DNA of 64,000 bases from Mariniflexile maritimum (GTDB lineage: Bacteria > Bacteroidota > Bacteroidia > Flavobacteriales > Flavobacteriaceae), in the NCBI RefSeq assembly GCF_009746565.1, contig NZ_WRPN01000005.1:1-64000 (forward strand). The letters run 5' to 3'. The translations under genes were made by a program, and so were the position numbers. The notes under the pieces are model-generated. The model was not told the origin of the DNA. It searched no databases and was given only the letters and a program-made list of their open reading frames with translations. This document shows, in pieces, positions 51,565 to 58,555 of the stretch (the stretch's first letter is position 1; every line of letters begins with the position of its first letter).

Positions 51565-51578
51565 TGTGTTCGAGCACA
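51565..51578. promoter_or_regulatory. LacI-type operator upstream of the amino-sugar operon
   Basis: TGTGTTCGAGCACA, identical to the 14-mer at 6694-6707 before the SDR gene. It sits between the LacI gene and the amino-sugar operon, 39 bp before a TACTTTTG promoter box, close to the 38 bp at the SDR. Self-regulation of the LacI gene from the same site is possible. Confidence 0.75.
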
Positions 51579-51617
51579 TTTTATCTGTTTTTTCTTTTTT
51601 TATCAATGGGCTTTCGT

Positions 51618-51625
51618 TACTTTTG
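51618..51625 (+). promoter_or_regulatory. Putative -7 box of the amino-sugar operon (TACTTTTG)
   Basis: TACTTTTG matches the Bacteroidota -7 consensus TAnnTTTG at every fixed position. The -33 side is T-rich but lacks a clear TTTG. Transcription would start about 90 bp before the first ATG (51721). The operator lies upstream of this box and not over it. Confidence 0.5.
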
Positions 51626-51720
51626 TGGTAAACGAGGTGAAGAATCGTGTCTTTTTAACCGCAGTACTCGTTTGAAATTAAGTGTATTACGGTTTAAAGG
51701 GAACTAAAAAATATATTAAA

Positions 51721-52623
51721 ATGGAAAAACCGACCTTAGTGGTTTTAGCGGCAGGAATGGGGAGCCGGTATGGCGGACTCAAACAAATGGATGCTTTTAC
51801 GCCAGAAGGCGATACGATTATTGATTTTTCAATTTACGATGCGCTTCGTGCGGGCTTTGGCAAATTCGTGTTCATCATAAGAAAAAGTTTTGAAAGCGAG
51901 TTCAAGGAAATTTTCAACAAAAAATTGGAAGGAAAAGCCGAAGTTGCCTATGTGTTTCAAGAGTTGGACAGTGTGCCCGAAAACTACGTGAACCCAGAGC
52001 GCACCAAGCCATGGGGCACTGGCCATGCACTTTTAATGGCCAAAAATGCGGTCAATGAAAATTTTGCCATCATCAATGCCGACGATTTTTATGGCGCTGA
52101 GGCGTTTCAGGTCATGGCAGAGGCTTTAAGGACAACCAATAAAGATTCGTACCATTTTAATACCATGGCCTATTTGCTTAAAAATACCGTTTCCGATCAT
52201 GGTTTTGTGTCAAGGGGCGAGTGCAGGGTAAACGAAAAGGGCTATCTGGTTGATGTTACCGAACGCACCCATATTGAAAAAATGAACGGCGTTTTGATGC
52301 GGAAGGATGATGCCGGTACTTTTGTTCCCATTGATGAAAATACCATTGTTTCCATGAATTTCTGGGGCTTCACGCCAAAATGTTTTGAGTTTGGTGGGGC
52401 TTTGTTCAACACGTTTTTAGAAGAAAACAAAGCAAACCCCAAAGCTGAATTTTATCTGCCTTCCATAGTAAACGAGATATTGAAATCCGGAAAAGCCACC
52501 GTAAAGGTATTGCAATCGGATGCAAAATGGTTTGGGGTTACTTACAAAGAAGATAAGGAAATAGTAGAAAAAGCAATAGGTAAATTAAAAGAACAAGGTA
52601 TTTACCCAACAAAACTTTGGTAA
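51721..52623 (+). CDS. Sugar-nucleotidyltransferase-like protein (NTP transferase)
   Basis: A 300-residue protein from the ATG at 51721; an upstream non-ATG extension to 51682 looks spurious. The N-terminal nucleotidyltransferase signature is LVVLAAGMGSRYGGLKQMD, with later FAIINADDFYG (metal/nucleotide-binding Asp) and TERTHIEKMNG. Enzymes of this type join a sugar-1-phosphate to a nucleotide. It is followed 1 bp later by a kinase resembling N-acetylhexosamine 1-kinase, so a uridylyltransferase for GalNAc-1-P or GlcNAc-1-P is the most economical role. It is not closely like GlmU (no acyltransferase domain) or GalU by its motifs. First gene of the LacI-linked operon. Confidence 0.8.
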   Translation: MEKPTLVVLAAGMGSRYGGLKQMDAFTPEGDTIIDFSIYDALRAGFGKFVFIIRKSFESEFKEIFNKKLEGKAEVAYVFQELDSVPENYVNPERTKPWGTGHALLMAKNAVNENFAIINADDFYGAEAFQVMAEALRTTNKDSYHFNTMAYLLKNTVSDHGFVSRGECRVNEKGYLVDVTERTHIEKMNGVLMRKDDAGTFVPIDENTIVSMNFWGFTPKCFEFGGALFNTFLEENKANPKAEFYLPSIVNEILKSGKATVKVLQSDAKWFGVTYKEDKEIVEKAIGKLKEQGIYPTKLW

Positions 52624-52624
52624 T

Positions 52625-53716
52625 ATGAATACGGAAAAATTACAATACATCTTCAATCAGTTTCAGCATAACAGCGCATTTCAAGAATTTAAGGAATTGG
52701 CTTCGGGCCATATTAACGACACGTATTTGGTGGTTACCAAAACAAAGCCCTACTTTGTATTACAGCGCATCAACCATGGTGTTTTTAAAGATGTTGTGGG
52801 CTTAATCAATAACAAAGTCGCGATCAGTCTGCACATACAAAACAAACTAAAGCATTTGCCAAAGGAAGAATTGGATAGAAAAGTGCTTCAATTTGCCCAA
52901 ACAAAAAATAACAATTCCTATTACCAAGATGAAACCGGTAATTATTGGAACCTTATGTATTTTATTGACGACAGTGTCACGTATGAAACGGTAAAGGATG
53001 AAGAAGTGGCCTATGAAGGTGGGAAATTATTCGGTGAATTTTTGAATTTAACCAGCGATTTTGATGTAACCAAATTAACAGAAGTCATCCCGAAATTCCA
53101 CGACATGTCTTTTAGGTTCGCACAGTTTAGTTCGGCGTTGCAATCGGCACCAAAAAACCGACTTTTTAATGCTAAAAATGAAATAGACTCTGTTTTTGAG
53201 TTAAAGGAAGAAATGCATATTCTTGAAAATTTAAAAGAATCGGGCCATATCAAAGTACGCGTTACGCACAACGACACCAAAATATCGAATGCGTTGTTTA
53301 CTAAAGACAATAAAGGCTTGTGCGTTATTGATACCGATACCGTAATGCCCGGAATTGTGCATTATGATTTTGGCGATGCCATTCGAACTATTTGCAATTC
53401 CGCTGCCGAAGATGAAGCCAATTTGGATTTGGTTACTTTTAATGCCGAATATTACAACGCCTATACCAAAGGATTTTTAGAAAAGGTGCAGGATTCGTTA
53501 AGTCCTTTGGAAATAAACTATTTGCCATTAGGCGCAAAATCCATTATATTTCAGCAGGCTTTGCGTTTTTTAACCGATTACCTAAATAATGATGTGTATT
53601 ACAAAACCAAATACCCAACGCATAATTTTGATCGTGCCAAAAACCAATTCAAATTATTGCAAAGTTTGAATGAAAAATATAGTGAAATCAATAAAAACCA
53701 ATTAACCCTAAACTAA
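52625..53716 (+). CDS. NahK-like aminoglycoside-phosphotransferase-family sugar kinase
   Basis: A 363-residue kinase of the aminoglycoside-phosphotransferase fold. It has the N-lobe start FKELASGHINDTYLVV and FVLQRINHGVF (nucleotide-binding region), the catalytic loop VTHNDTKISNALF (HxDxxxxN type) and the metal-binding CVIDTDTVMPG, with GDAIR after it. N-acetylhexosamine 1-kinases (NahK) belong to this fold and act in the bifidobacterial GlcNAc/GalNAc-linked pathway. The tight arrangement with a nucleotidyltransferase (1-bp gap) supports sugar-1-phosphate formation. The substrate would be GalNAc released from chondroitin sulfate, or GlcNAc. This is inference from context. Confidence 0.82.
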   Translation: MNTEKLQYIFNQFQHNSAFQEFKELASGHINDTYLVVTKTKPYFVLQRINHGVFKDVVGLINNKVAISLHIQNKLKHLPKEELDRKVLQFAQTKNNNSYYQDETGNYWNLMYFIDDSVTYETVKDEEVAYEGGKLFGEFLNLTSDFDVTKLTEVIPKFHDMSFRFAQFSSALQSAPKNRLFNAKNEIDSVFELKEEMHILENLKESGHIKVRVTHNDTKISNALFTKDNKGLCVIDTDTVMPGIVHYDFGDAIRTICNSAAEDEANLDLVTFNAEYYNAYTKGFLEKVQDSLSPLEINYLPLGAKSIIFQQALRFLTDYLNNDVYYKTKYPTHNFDRAKNQFKLLQSLNEKYSEINKNQLTLN

Positions 53717-53721
53717 TTAAT

Positions 53722-55056
53722 ATGTCGCATCCACAACAGTCTGTTGCCAAAAACAACACGTTAGTACCTATTATCATTATAGCTGGACTCTTTTTTATTT
53801 TCGGATTCGTTACCTGGATAAATGGTGCGTTAATACCTTTTATGAAAACCATTAATGAGCTTACCGACGCACAATCCTATTTAGTGGCTTCCGCATCCTA
53901 TATATCATTTGTGGTTATGGCATTGCCTGCTTCCTATATCTTAAATAAAATAGGATATAGAAAAGGGATGTCTTTAGGCTTGGTTATCATGGCAATTGGT
54001 GCCTTGGTGTTTATTCCGGCGGCAGAAGCCAGAACGTACTGGGTTTTTTTAACAGGCATATTCATCCAAGGTATTGGTATGACTTTATTGCAAACGGCAT
54101 CAAACCCCTATATCACTATTTTAGGGCCTATTGAAAGTGGTGCCAAACGTATTGCTATCATGGGAATTGCCAATAAAACCGCGGGTGCTTTAGGCTCGTT
54201 GATTTTTGGGGCCTTATTGCTTTCAGGAATTGATGAAGTAAAAGAAAAATTAGGCACTGCCACGGTAGCAGAAAAAGGCGTGCTTCTGGATACCATGGCC
54301 GATAGTGTTTTTATGCCTTATTTAATCATGGCCATTGTATTGTTTATTTTAGGGATTTTAATAAGAAAAGCGCCATTGCCACATGTTGAAGCAATAGAGC
54401 CCGAAGAGGCAGTAGCGGGTAAAAGCGTAAAAACCAGTATTTTCCAATTTCCGCATTTATGGTTTGGTGTAGTGGCATTGTTTGTTTATGTAGGTGCCGA
54501 AGTAATTGCTGGAGATTCAATAATTTCATACGGCATATCGTTAGGCTTTACTGGTGAAGAGTCCAAACATTTCACGGCCTATACGTTAATGGCCATGGTG
54601 GCAACCTATGCCCTAGGCGTTATTTTAATACCTAAATATTTAAAGCAAAAAACGGCACTCATAGGAAGTGCTCTTTTGGGTATTATATTCAGTGTCTGCA
54701 TTTTGTACACCACTGGAATTACATCAATTATGTTTGTGGCGGCATTAGGTATCGCCAATGCCTTGGTTTGGCCAGCTATTTGGCCCTTAACCTTGGAAGG
54801 ATTGGGCAAGTTTACCAAAACAGCGTCTGCTTTACTTATTATGGCAATTTCAGGAGGGGCAATCATACCGCCTTTATACGGAAGAATGGTCGATGCCAAC
54901 AAACACGAACTCATTACTGGTGGTTTAGAGAAAGCCGATGCTATGGCAACAGCCGCAACAAGTAGCTACTGGATTTTAATTCCTTGCTATGCGATTATTT
55001 TGCTATTTGCAATCTGGGGGCATAAAATTAAAAGTTGGTCAAAAACCGCATGGTAA
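53722..55056 (+). CDS. FucP/NagP-family sugar MFS transporter
   Basis: A 444-residue inner-membrane carrier with about 12 hydrophobic segments. The first (about 14-36, LVPIIIIAGLFFIFGFVTWINGALIPFMK) is typical of the FucP subfamily; its core part FGFVTWINGALIPF is diagnostic. IQGIGMTLLQTASNPYITILGP lies in helix 4-5. The family contains H+-coupled fucose and N-acetylglucosamine (NagP) carriers of the Bacteroidota and gammaproteobacteria. The gene lies 5 bp after the kinase and in an operon with NagB, so it should bring N-acetylhexosamine from periplasm to cytoplasm. This connects GH88 and sulfatase products in the periplasm with the cytoplasmic enzymes. Confidence 0.9.
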   Translation: MSHPQQSVAKNNTLVPIIIIAGLFFIFGFVTWINGALIPFMKTINELTDAQSYLVASASYISFVVMALPASYILNKIGYRKGMSLGLVIMAIGALVFIPAAEARTYWVFLTGIFIQGIGMTLLQTASNPYITILGPIESGAKRIAIMGIANKTAGALGSLIFGALLLSGIDEVKEKLGTATVAEKGVLLDTMADSVFMPYLIMAIVLFILGILIRKAPLPHVEAIEPEEAVAGKSVKTSIFQFPHLWFGVVALFVYVGAEVIAGDSIISYGISLGFTGEESKHFTAYTLMAMVATYALGVILIPKYLKQKTALIGSALLGIIFSVCILYTTGITSIMFVAALGIANALVWPAIWPLTLEGLGKFTKTASALLIMAISGGAIIPPLYGRMVDANKHELITGGLEKADAMATAATSSYWILIPCYAIILLFAIWGHKIKSWSKTAW

Positions 55057-55083
55057 AACTGAAACACGAAAATAGGTTTAAAA

Positions 55084-56061
55084 ATGAATAATATTTACAG
55101 GTGGGGCATAATTGGTTGTGGCAATGTTACCGAACTTAAAAGTGGTCCCGCCTACCAAAAAGTGGAAGGATTCGAACTGCATGCCGTTATGCGTCGCGAT
55201 GTTGAAAAAGCAAAAGACTATGCATCGCGGCATAACGTTCCTAAATTTTATGGCAATGCAGATGAATTGATAAACGACCCAGAAATTGATGCCGTCTATA
55301 TTGCCACACCTCCCGATACCCACGCTTTTTACGCATTAAAAGTTGCAGCGGCAGGAAAAACTTGTTGCATAGAAAAACCCATGGCACCTACTTTCCAGGA
55401 GAGCGTTTTAGTGAATAACGCTTTCTTGGAAAAAAACATCCCATTGTTTGTGGCCTATTACCGGCGTTCGCTCCCTAGGTTTGAACAAATTAAAAGTTGG
55501 CTGGAAGCAGGCAAAATAGGCGAGGTAAGGCACATCAGTTGGCATTTAAGCAAACCGGCCAATGCCATCGACCTGTCAAAAGCATATAATTGGCGTACCG
55601 ATATAAAAATTGCATACGGTGGTTATTTTGATGATCTGGCATCACATGGTATCGATTTATTTATTCACTTTTTAGGTGACATTGAAAATGCAAATGGAAC
55701 AGCCGTCAATCAACAAGGTTTATATACGGCCATGGATGCCGTTACGGGCTATTGGGTTCATAAATCGGGCGTTACAGGTTCTGGAAGTTGGAATTTTGGA
55801 AGCGAAAAAAGAGAGGATACCGTTCAAATTTATGGTAGCAAAGGCAAAATAACGTTTTCGGTTTTTGATGAAAACCCCCTTGTTTTGGAATCTGGAAATC
55901 AAGAGGAGCGCCTTACCATCGAACATCCCGAAAATGTGCAATTCTATCATGTACAAAACATGAAGAAGCATTTATTAAATAATGCTATTCATCCATCAAC
56001 AGGAAGTACCGCAACACATACCGGTTGGGTTCTGGATAAAATTTTGGGCAAAAACAAATAA
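55084..56061 (+). CDS. Gfo/Idh/MocA-family oxidoreductase
   Basis: A 325-residue NAD(P)-dependent enzyme. The Rossmann start is RWGIIGCGNVTELKSGPAY (about 6-24), followed by AVYIATPPDTHAFYALKV and the family's EKP motif in CCIEKPMAP. The C-terminal alpha/beta domain contains GGYFDDLASHGIDLFIHFLGDI, where His is a likely catalytic residue. Such enzymes oxidise or reduce sugar or sugar-acid hydroxyls. In this operon it may act on the amino sugar or its derivative (for example linking a GalNAc to a GlcNAc form by oxidoreduction), but no assigned reaction can be read from the sequence. It begins 27 bp after the transporter gene. Confidence 0.88.
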   Translation: MNNIYRWGIIGCGNVTELKSGPAYQKVEGFELHAVMRRDVEKAKDYASRHNVPKFYGNADELINDPEIDAVYIATPPDTHAFYALKVAAAGKTCCIEKPMAPTFQESVLVNNAFLEKNIPLFVAYYRRSLPRFEQIKSWLEAGKIGEVRHISWHLSKPANAIDLSKAYNWRTDIKIAYGGYFDDLASHGIDLFIHFLGDIENANGTAVNQQGLYTAMDAVTGYWVHKSGVTGSGSWNFGSEKREDTVQIYGSKGKITFSVFDENPLVLESGNQEERLTIEHPENVQFYHVQNMKKHLLNNAIHPSTGSTATHTGWVLDKILGKNK

Positions 56062-56090
56062 AGTGAAATTCATATAAAAAAAGCATAAAT

Positions 56091-58019
56091 ATGTTAAAGA
56101 GCAGTATAGACAAAGCAACAGGATTCGAGAAACGTTTTGAAAAAATAGGAACCGTAGTTTTTGAGAATTCAACCGTGGCATCCAAGGCCGTAGCAAGGGA
56201 GATCGCTGATCTTATTAGAGTCAAACAAGCACAAAAACAACCCTGTATTTTAGGTTTGGCAACCGGGTCTTCTCCTAAAGGCCTGTATGCCGAATTGGTG
56301 CGTTTGCACAAAGAGGAAGGCTTGAGCTTTAAAAACGTCGTGTCCTTCAATTTAGATGAATATTACCCCATGGAACCCGATTCGGTAAATAGTTACGTGC
56401 GTTTTATGAAAGAGCAATTGTTCAACCATGTTGATATTTTGCCTGAAAATTACCATGTTCCAGATGGACTGCTTTCTAAAGAGGACATTGCCGATTACTG
56501 CGACCAGTACGAAGCAAAAATTGATGCCTTGGGCGGTATCGATTTGCAAATTTTAGGCATAGGTGGCAATGGCCATATTGGTTTTAACGAATCGGGGTCG
56601 CTACAAAATTCAAAAACGCGTTTGGTGGCGCTGGACCATATTACAAGGGTAGCGGCGAGTGGCGATTTTGGCAGTTTGGATAAAACCCCAAGAACCGCGA
56701 TTACCTTGGGCGTTAAAAAAATTATGGAAGCCAAAAGAGTCATTCTCCTGGCTTGGGGCGAAAGAAAATCGAACATTATTAATGCGTCAACAGAGGGTGA
56801 GGTAACCAGTCGGGTGCCGGCATCTTACTTGCAAGAGCATAACAATGCTACTTTTGTGCTGGATAGGGAAGCAGCTTCAAAATTAACACGTATCAACTCA
56901 CCATGGTTGGTTGAAAAAATTGTTTGGACAGATAAATTAATCCGAAAAGCGGTTTTAAACTTAGCTCTCGATTTAAAGAAACCCATTTTAATGCTTACCG
57001 ATGCCGATTACATCGAGAACGGTATGAGTGATTTGTTGGCCGATTCTGGACCCGCATACGATATTAACATCCATATTTTCAATAAGTTACAAAACACCAT
57101 CACGGGTTGGCCGGGAGGTAAACCAAATGCCGACGACAGCAAACGTCCGGAACGCGCTGAACCTGCCAAAAAACGGGTGCTTATTTTTAGTCCGCATCCC
57201 GACGATGATATTATTAGCATGGGAGGTACTTTTAAACGTTTGCAAGAACAGGGCCATGAAGTGCACGTAGGCTACCAAACATCAGGAAATATTGCCGTTG
57301 CCGATGATGAGGCACTCCGTTTTGCAAGTTTTGTGTGCGATTATAATAATAAATTCGGAATTGAAAATAAAGCGGCCGACACCATTTATAAACGTGCAGC
57401 CGAATTTTTGAAAAATAAAAAATCAAGTGAAATTGATACGGAAGAGGTTCGTTACATCAAAGGACTCATTAGAAAAGGTGAAGCCCGCGCTACCTGCCAT
57501 TTTGTTGGTGTTCCCGACGAGCAAATCCATTTTATGGAACTGCCATTTTATGAAACCGGTGAAATAACTAAAAAGCCTTTAAGTGAAACCGATATTCAAA
57601 TAACGATGGATTTAATCGAAAAAATTAAACCCCACCAAATATATGCTGCGGGCGATTTGGCCGATCCACACGGAACCCATAAAGTATGTTTAGATGCTGT
57701 TTTTGCTGCGGTTAAAGAACTGAAACCTAAAAAATTCATGAAAGATTGCTGGTTGTGGCTATATAGAGGCGCATGGCAAGAGTGGGGTATTGACGAAATT
57801 GAAATGGCAGTACCCATGGGCCCAGACCAAGTTTTGGAAAAACGAAAAGGCATCTTTAAGCACCAATCACAAAAAGATGGGGTGGTATTCCAAGGAGCCG
57901 ATAGTAGGGAGTTTTGGCAACGTGCCGAAGATAGAAATAGCGAAACCGCGGCACTTTACAACCAATTAGGGCTCGCACATTATGCCGCTATGGAAGCTTT
58001 TGTAAGATGGCACTACTAG
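56091..58019 (+). CDS. nagB: Glucosamine-6-phosphate deaminase fused to an LmbE/PIG-L deacetylase domain
   Basis: A 642-residue two-domain protein. Residues about 20-265 are a NagB domain: LGLATGSSPKGLYAELVRLH (phosphate/sugar loop), SFNLDEYYPM (catalytic Asp), GIGGNGHIGFNE and the conserved ITLGVKKIMEAKRVILLAWG. Residues about 360-640 are an LmbE/PIG-L type N-deacetylase domain with the zinc motif SPHPDDDIISMGG and later AGDLADPHGTHK. NagB domains make fructose-6-phosphate and ammonia from glucosamine-6-phosphate. The LmbE domain may supply the deacetylation step, since no NagA is present in the operon. Such NagB-LmbE fusions are known in Bacteroidota. Last gene of the operon (29-bp gap), followed by a hairpin. 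Confidence 0.93.
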   Translation: MLKSSIDKATGFEKRFEKIGTVVFENSTVASKAVAREIADLIRVKQAQKQPCILGLATGSSPKGLYAELVRLHKEEGLSFKNVVSFNLDEYYPMEPDSVNSYVRFMKEQLFNHVDILPENYHVPDGLLSKEDIADYCDQYEAKIDALGGIDLQILGIGGNGHIGFNESGSLQNSKTRLVALDHITRVAASGDFGSLDKTPRTAITLGVKKIMEAKRVILLAWGERKSNIINASTEGEVTSRVPASYLQEHNNATFVLDREAASKLTRINSPWLVEKIVWTDKLIRKAVLNLALDLKKPILMLTDADYIENGMSDLLADSGPAYDINIHIFNKLQNTITGWPGGKPNADDSKRPERAEPAKKRVLIFSPHPDDDIISMGGTFKRLQEQGHEVHVGYQTSGNIAVADDEALRFASFVCDYNNKFGIENKAADTIYKRAAEFLKNKKSSEIDTEEVRYIKGLIRKGEARATCHFVGVPDEQIHFMELPFYETGEITKKPLSETDIQITMDLIEKIKPHQIYAAGDLADPHGTHKVCLDAVFAAVKELKPKKFMKDCWLWLYRGAWQEWGIDEIEMAVPMGPDQVLEKRKGIFKHQSQKDGVVFQGADSREFWQRAEDRNSETAALYNQLGLAHYAAMEAFVRWHY

Positions 58020-58055
58020 GTATAAGCAATTAAAAGTAATTCAAACCCAAAAAAA

Positions 58056-58092
58056 GAATGTAGGGTCCAACCCGTAATTGAACTCTACATTC
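58056..58092. terminator. Hairpin after nagB
   Basis: GAATGTAGGGT (58056-58066) pairs with ACTCTACATTC (58082-58092) through one G-T pair, 15-base loop. On the plus strand the 3' side is only AT-rich. On the minus strand a seven-T run follows the arm. It probably ends the amino-sugar operon imperfectly or acts in both directions. Confidence 0.55.
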
Positions 58093-58114
58093 CTATAAAA
58101 TTTATAAAAACTCC

Positions 58115-58441
58115 ATGGTGCCGGAATTTAAAAATTCAAGTTATAGCTATATATGGCGCGAACATTTAGGTTCCCTCGATGATTATAAAAAATTGCTCAA
58201 TTGGATGAGCGATGAATTTACGCTGTACCAACAAGATTATGACGATGGTTTAAAGGTTAATTTTCCCAATGGGTACTTCTTCATATATCTAATCCAGACC
58301 ACTACTGCCGAATTTGAAATTAATATTCATAGCAAGTGTAACAAATCGTTGGTTAAAACTTACAATAACATCTGTACTGTTGTAAACCATTTTAAAAACT
58401 ACAAAGAATGTAAATTCAAGGAAGGTGTCGTCTGTAAATAA
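58115..58441 (+). CDS. Small hypothetical protein, 108 residues
   Basis: I do not recognise this protein. It has no signal peptide or membrane segment and is acidic to neutral with many aromatic residues: SYIWREHLGSLDDYKKLLNWM, FTLYQQDYDDGLKVNFPNGYFFIYLI, FEINIHSKC. The reading frame begins with ATG at 58115, 95 bp after the nagB stop and after a hairpin, so it may be transcribed separately. It ends 114 bp before the convergent amylase gene. The composition looks like a folded cytoplasmic protein and not a chance frame, but there is no second line of evidence. Function unknown. Confidence 0.5.
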   Translation: MVPEFKNSSYSYIWREHLGSLDDYKKLLNWMSDEFTLYQQDYDDGLKVNFPNGYFFIYLIQTTTAEFEINIHSKCNKSLVKTYNNICTVVNHFKNYKECKFKEGVVCK

Positions 58442-58503
58442 CCACGGCTATATATACAAGATTAAAGGGTTTCCATCTAAAAAATAGTATTTAAAAACAG
58501 AAA

Positions 58504-58530
58504 AGCTCCCCGATATTTGAACGGGAAGCT
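58504..58530 (-). terminator. Rho-independent terminator of the GH13 amylase gene
   Basis: On the minus strand AGCTTCCCG pairs with CGGGGAGCT (one mismatch, 9-base loop), followed by TTTTCTGTTTTT. It lies 26 bp after the amylase stop codon. Confidence 0.8.
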
Positions 58531-58555
58531 CTTCAAACAATTAGCCACAAAAAAA

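Noticed and set aside
51682-51720. Upstream extension of the nucleotidyltransferase
   Set aside because: No ATG, no family similarity in the added 13 residues; the family start fits the ATG at 51721.
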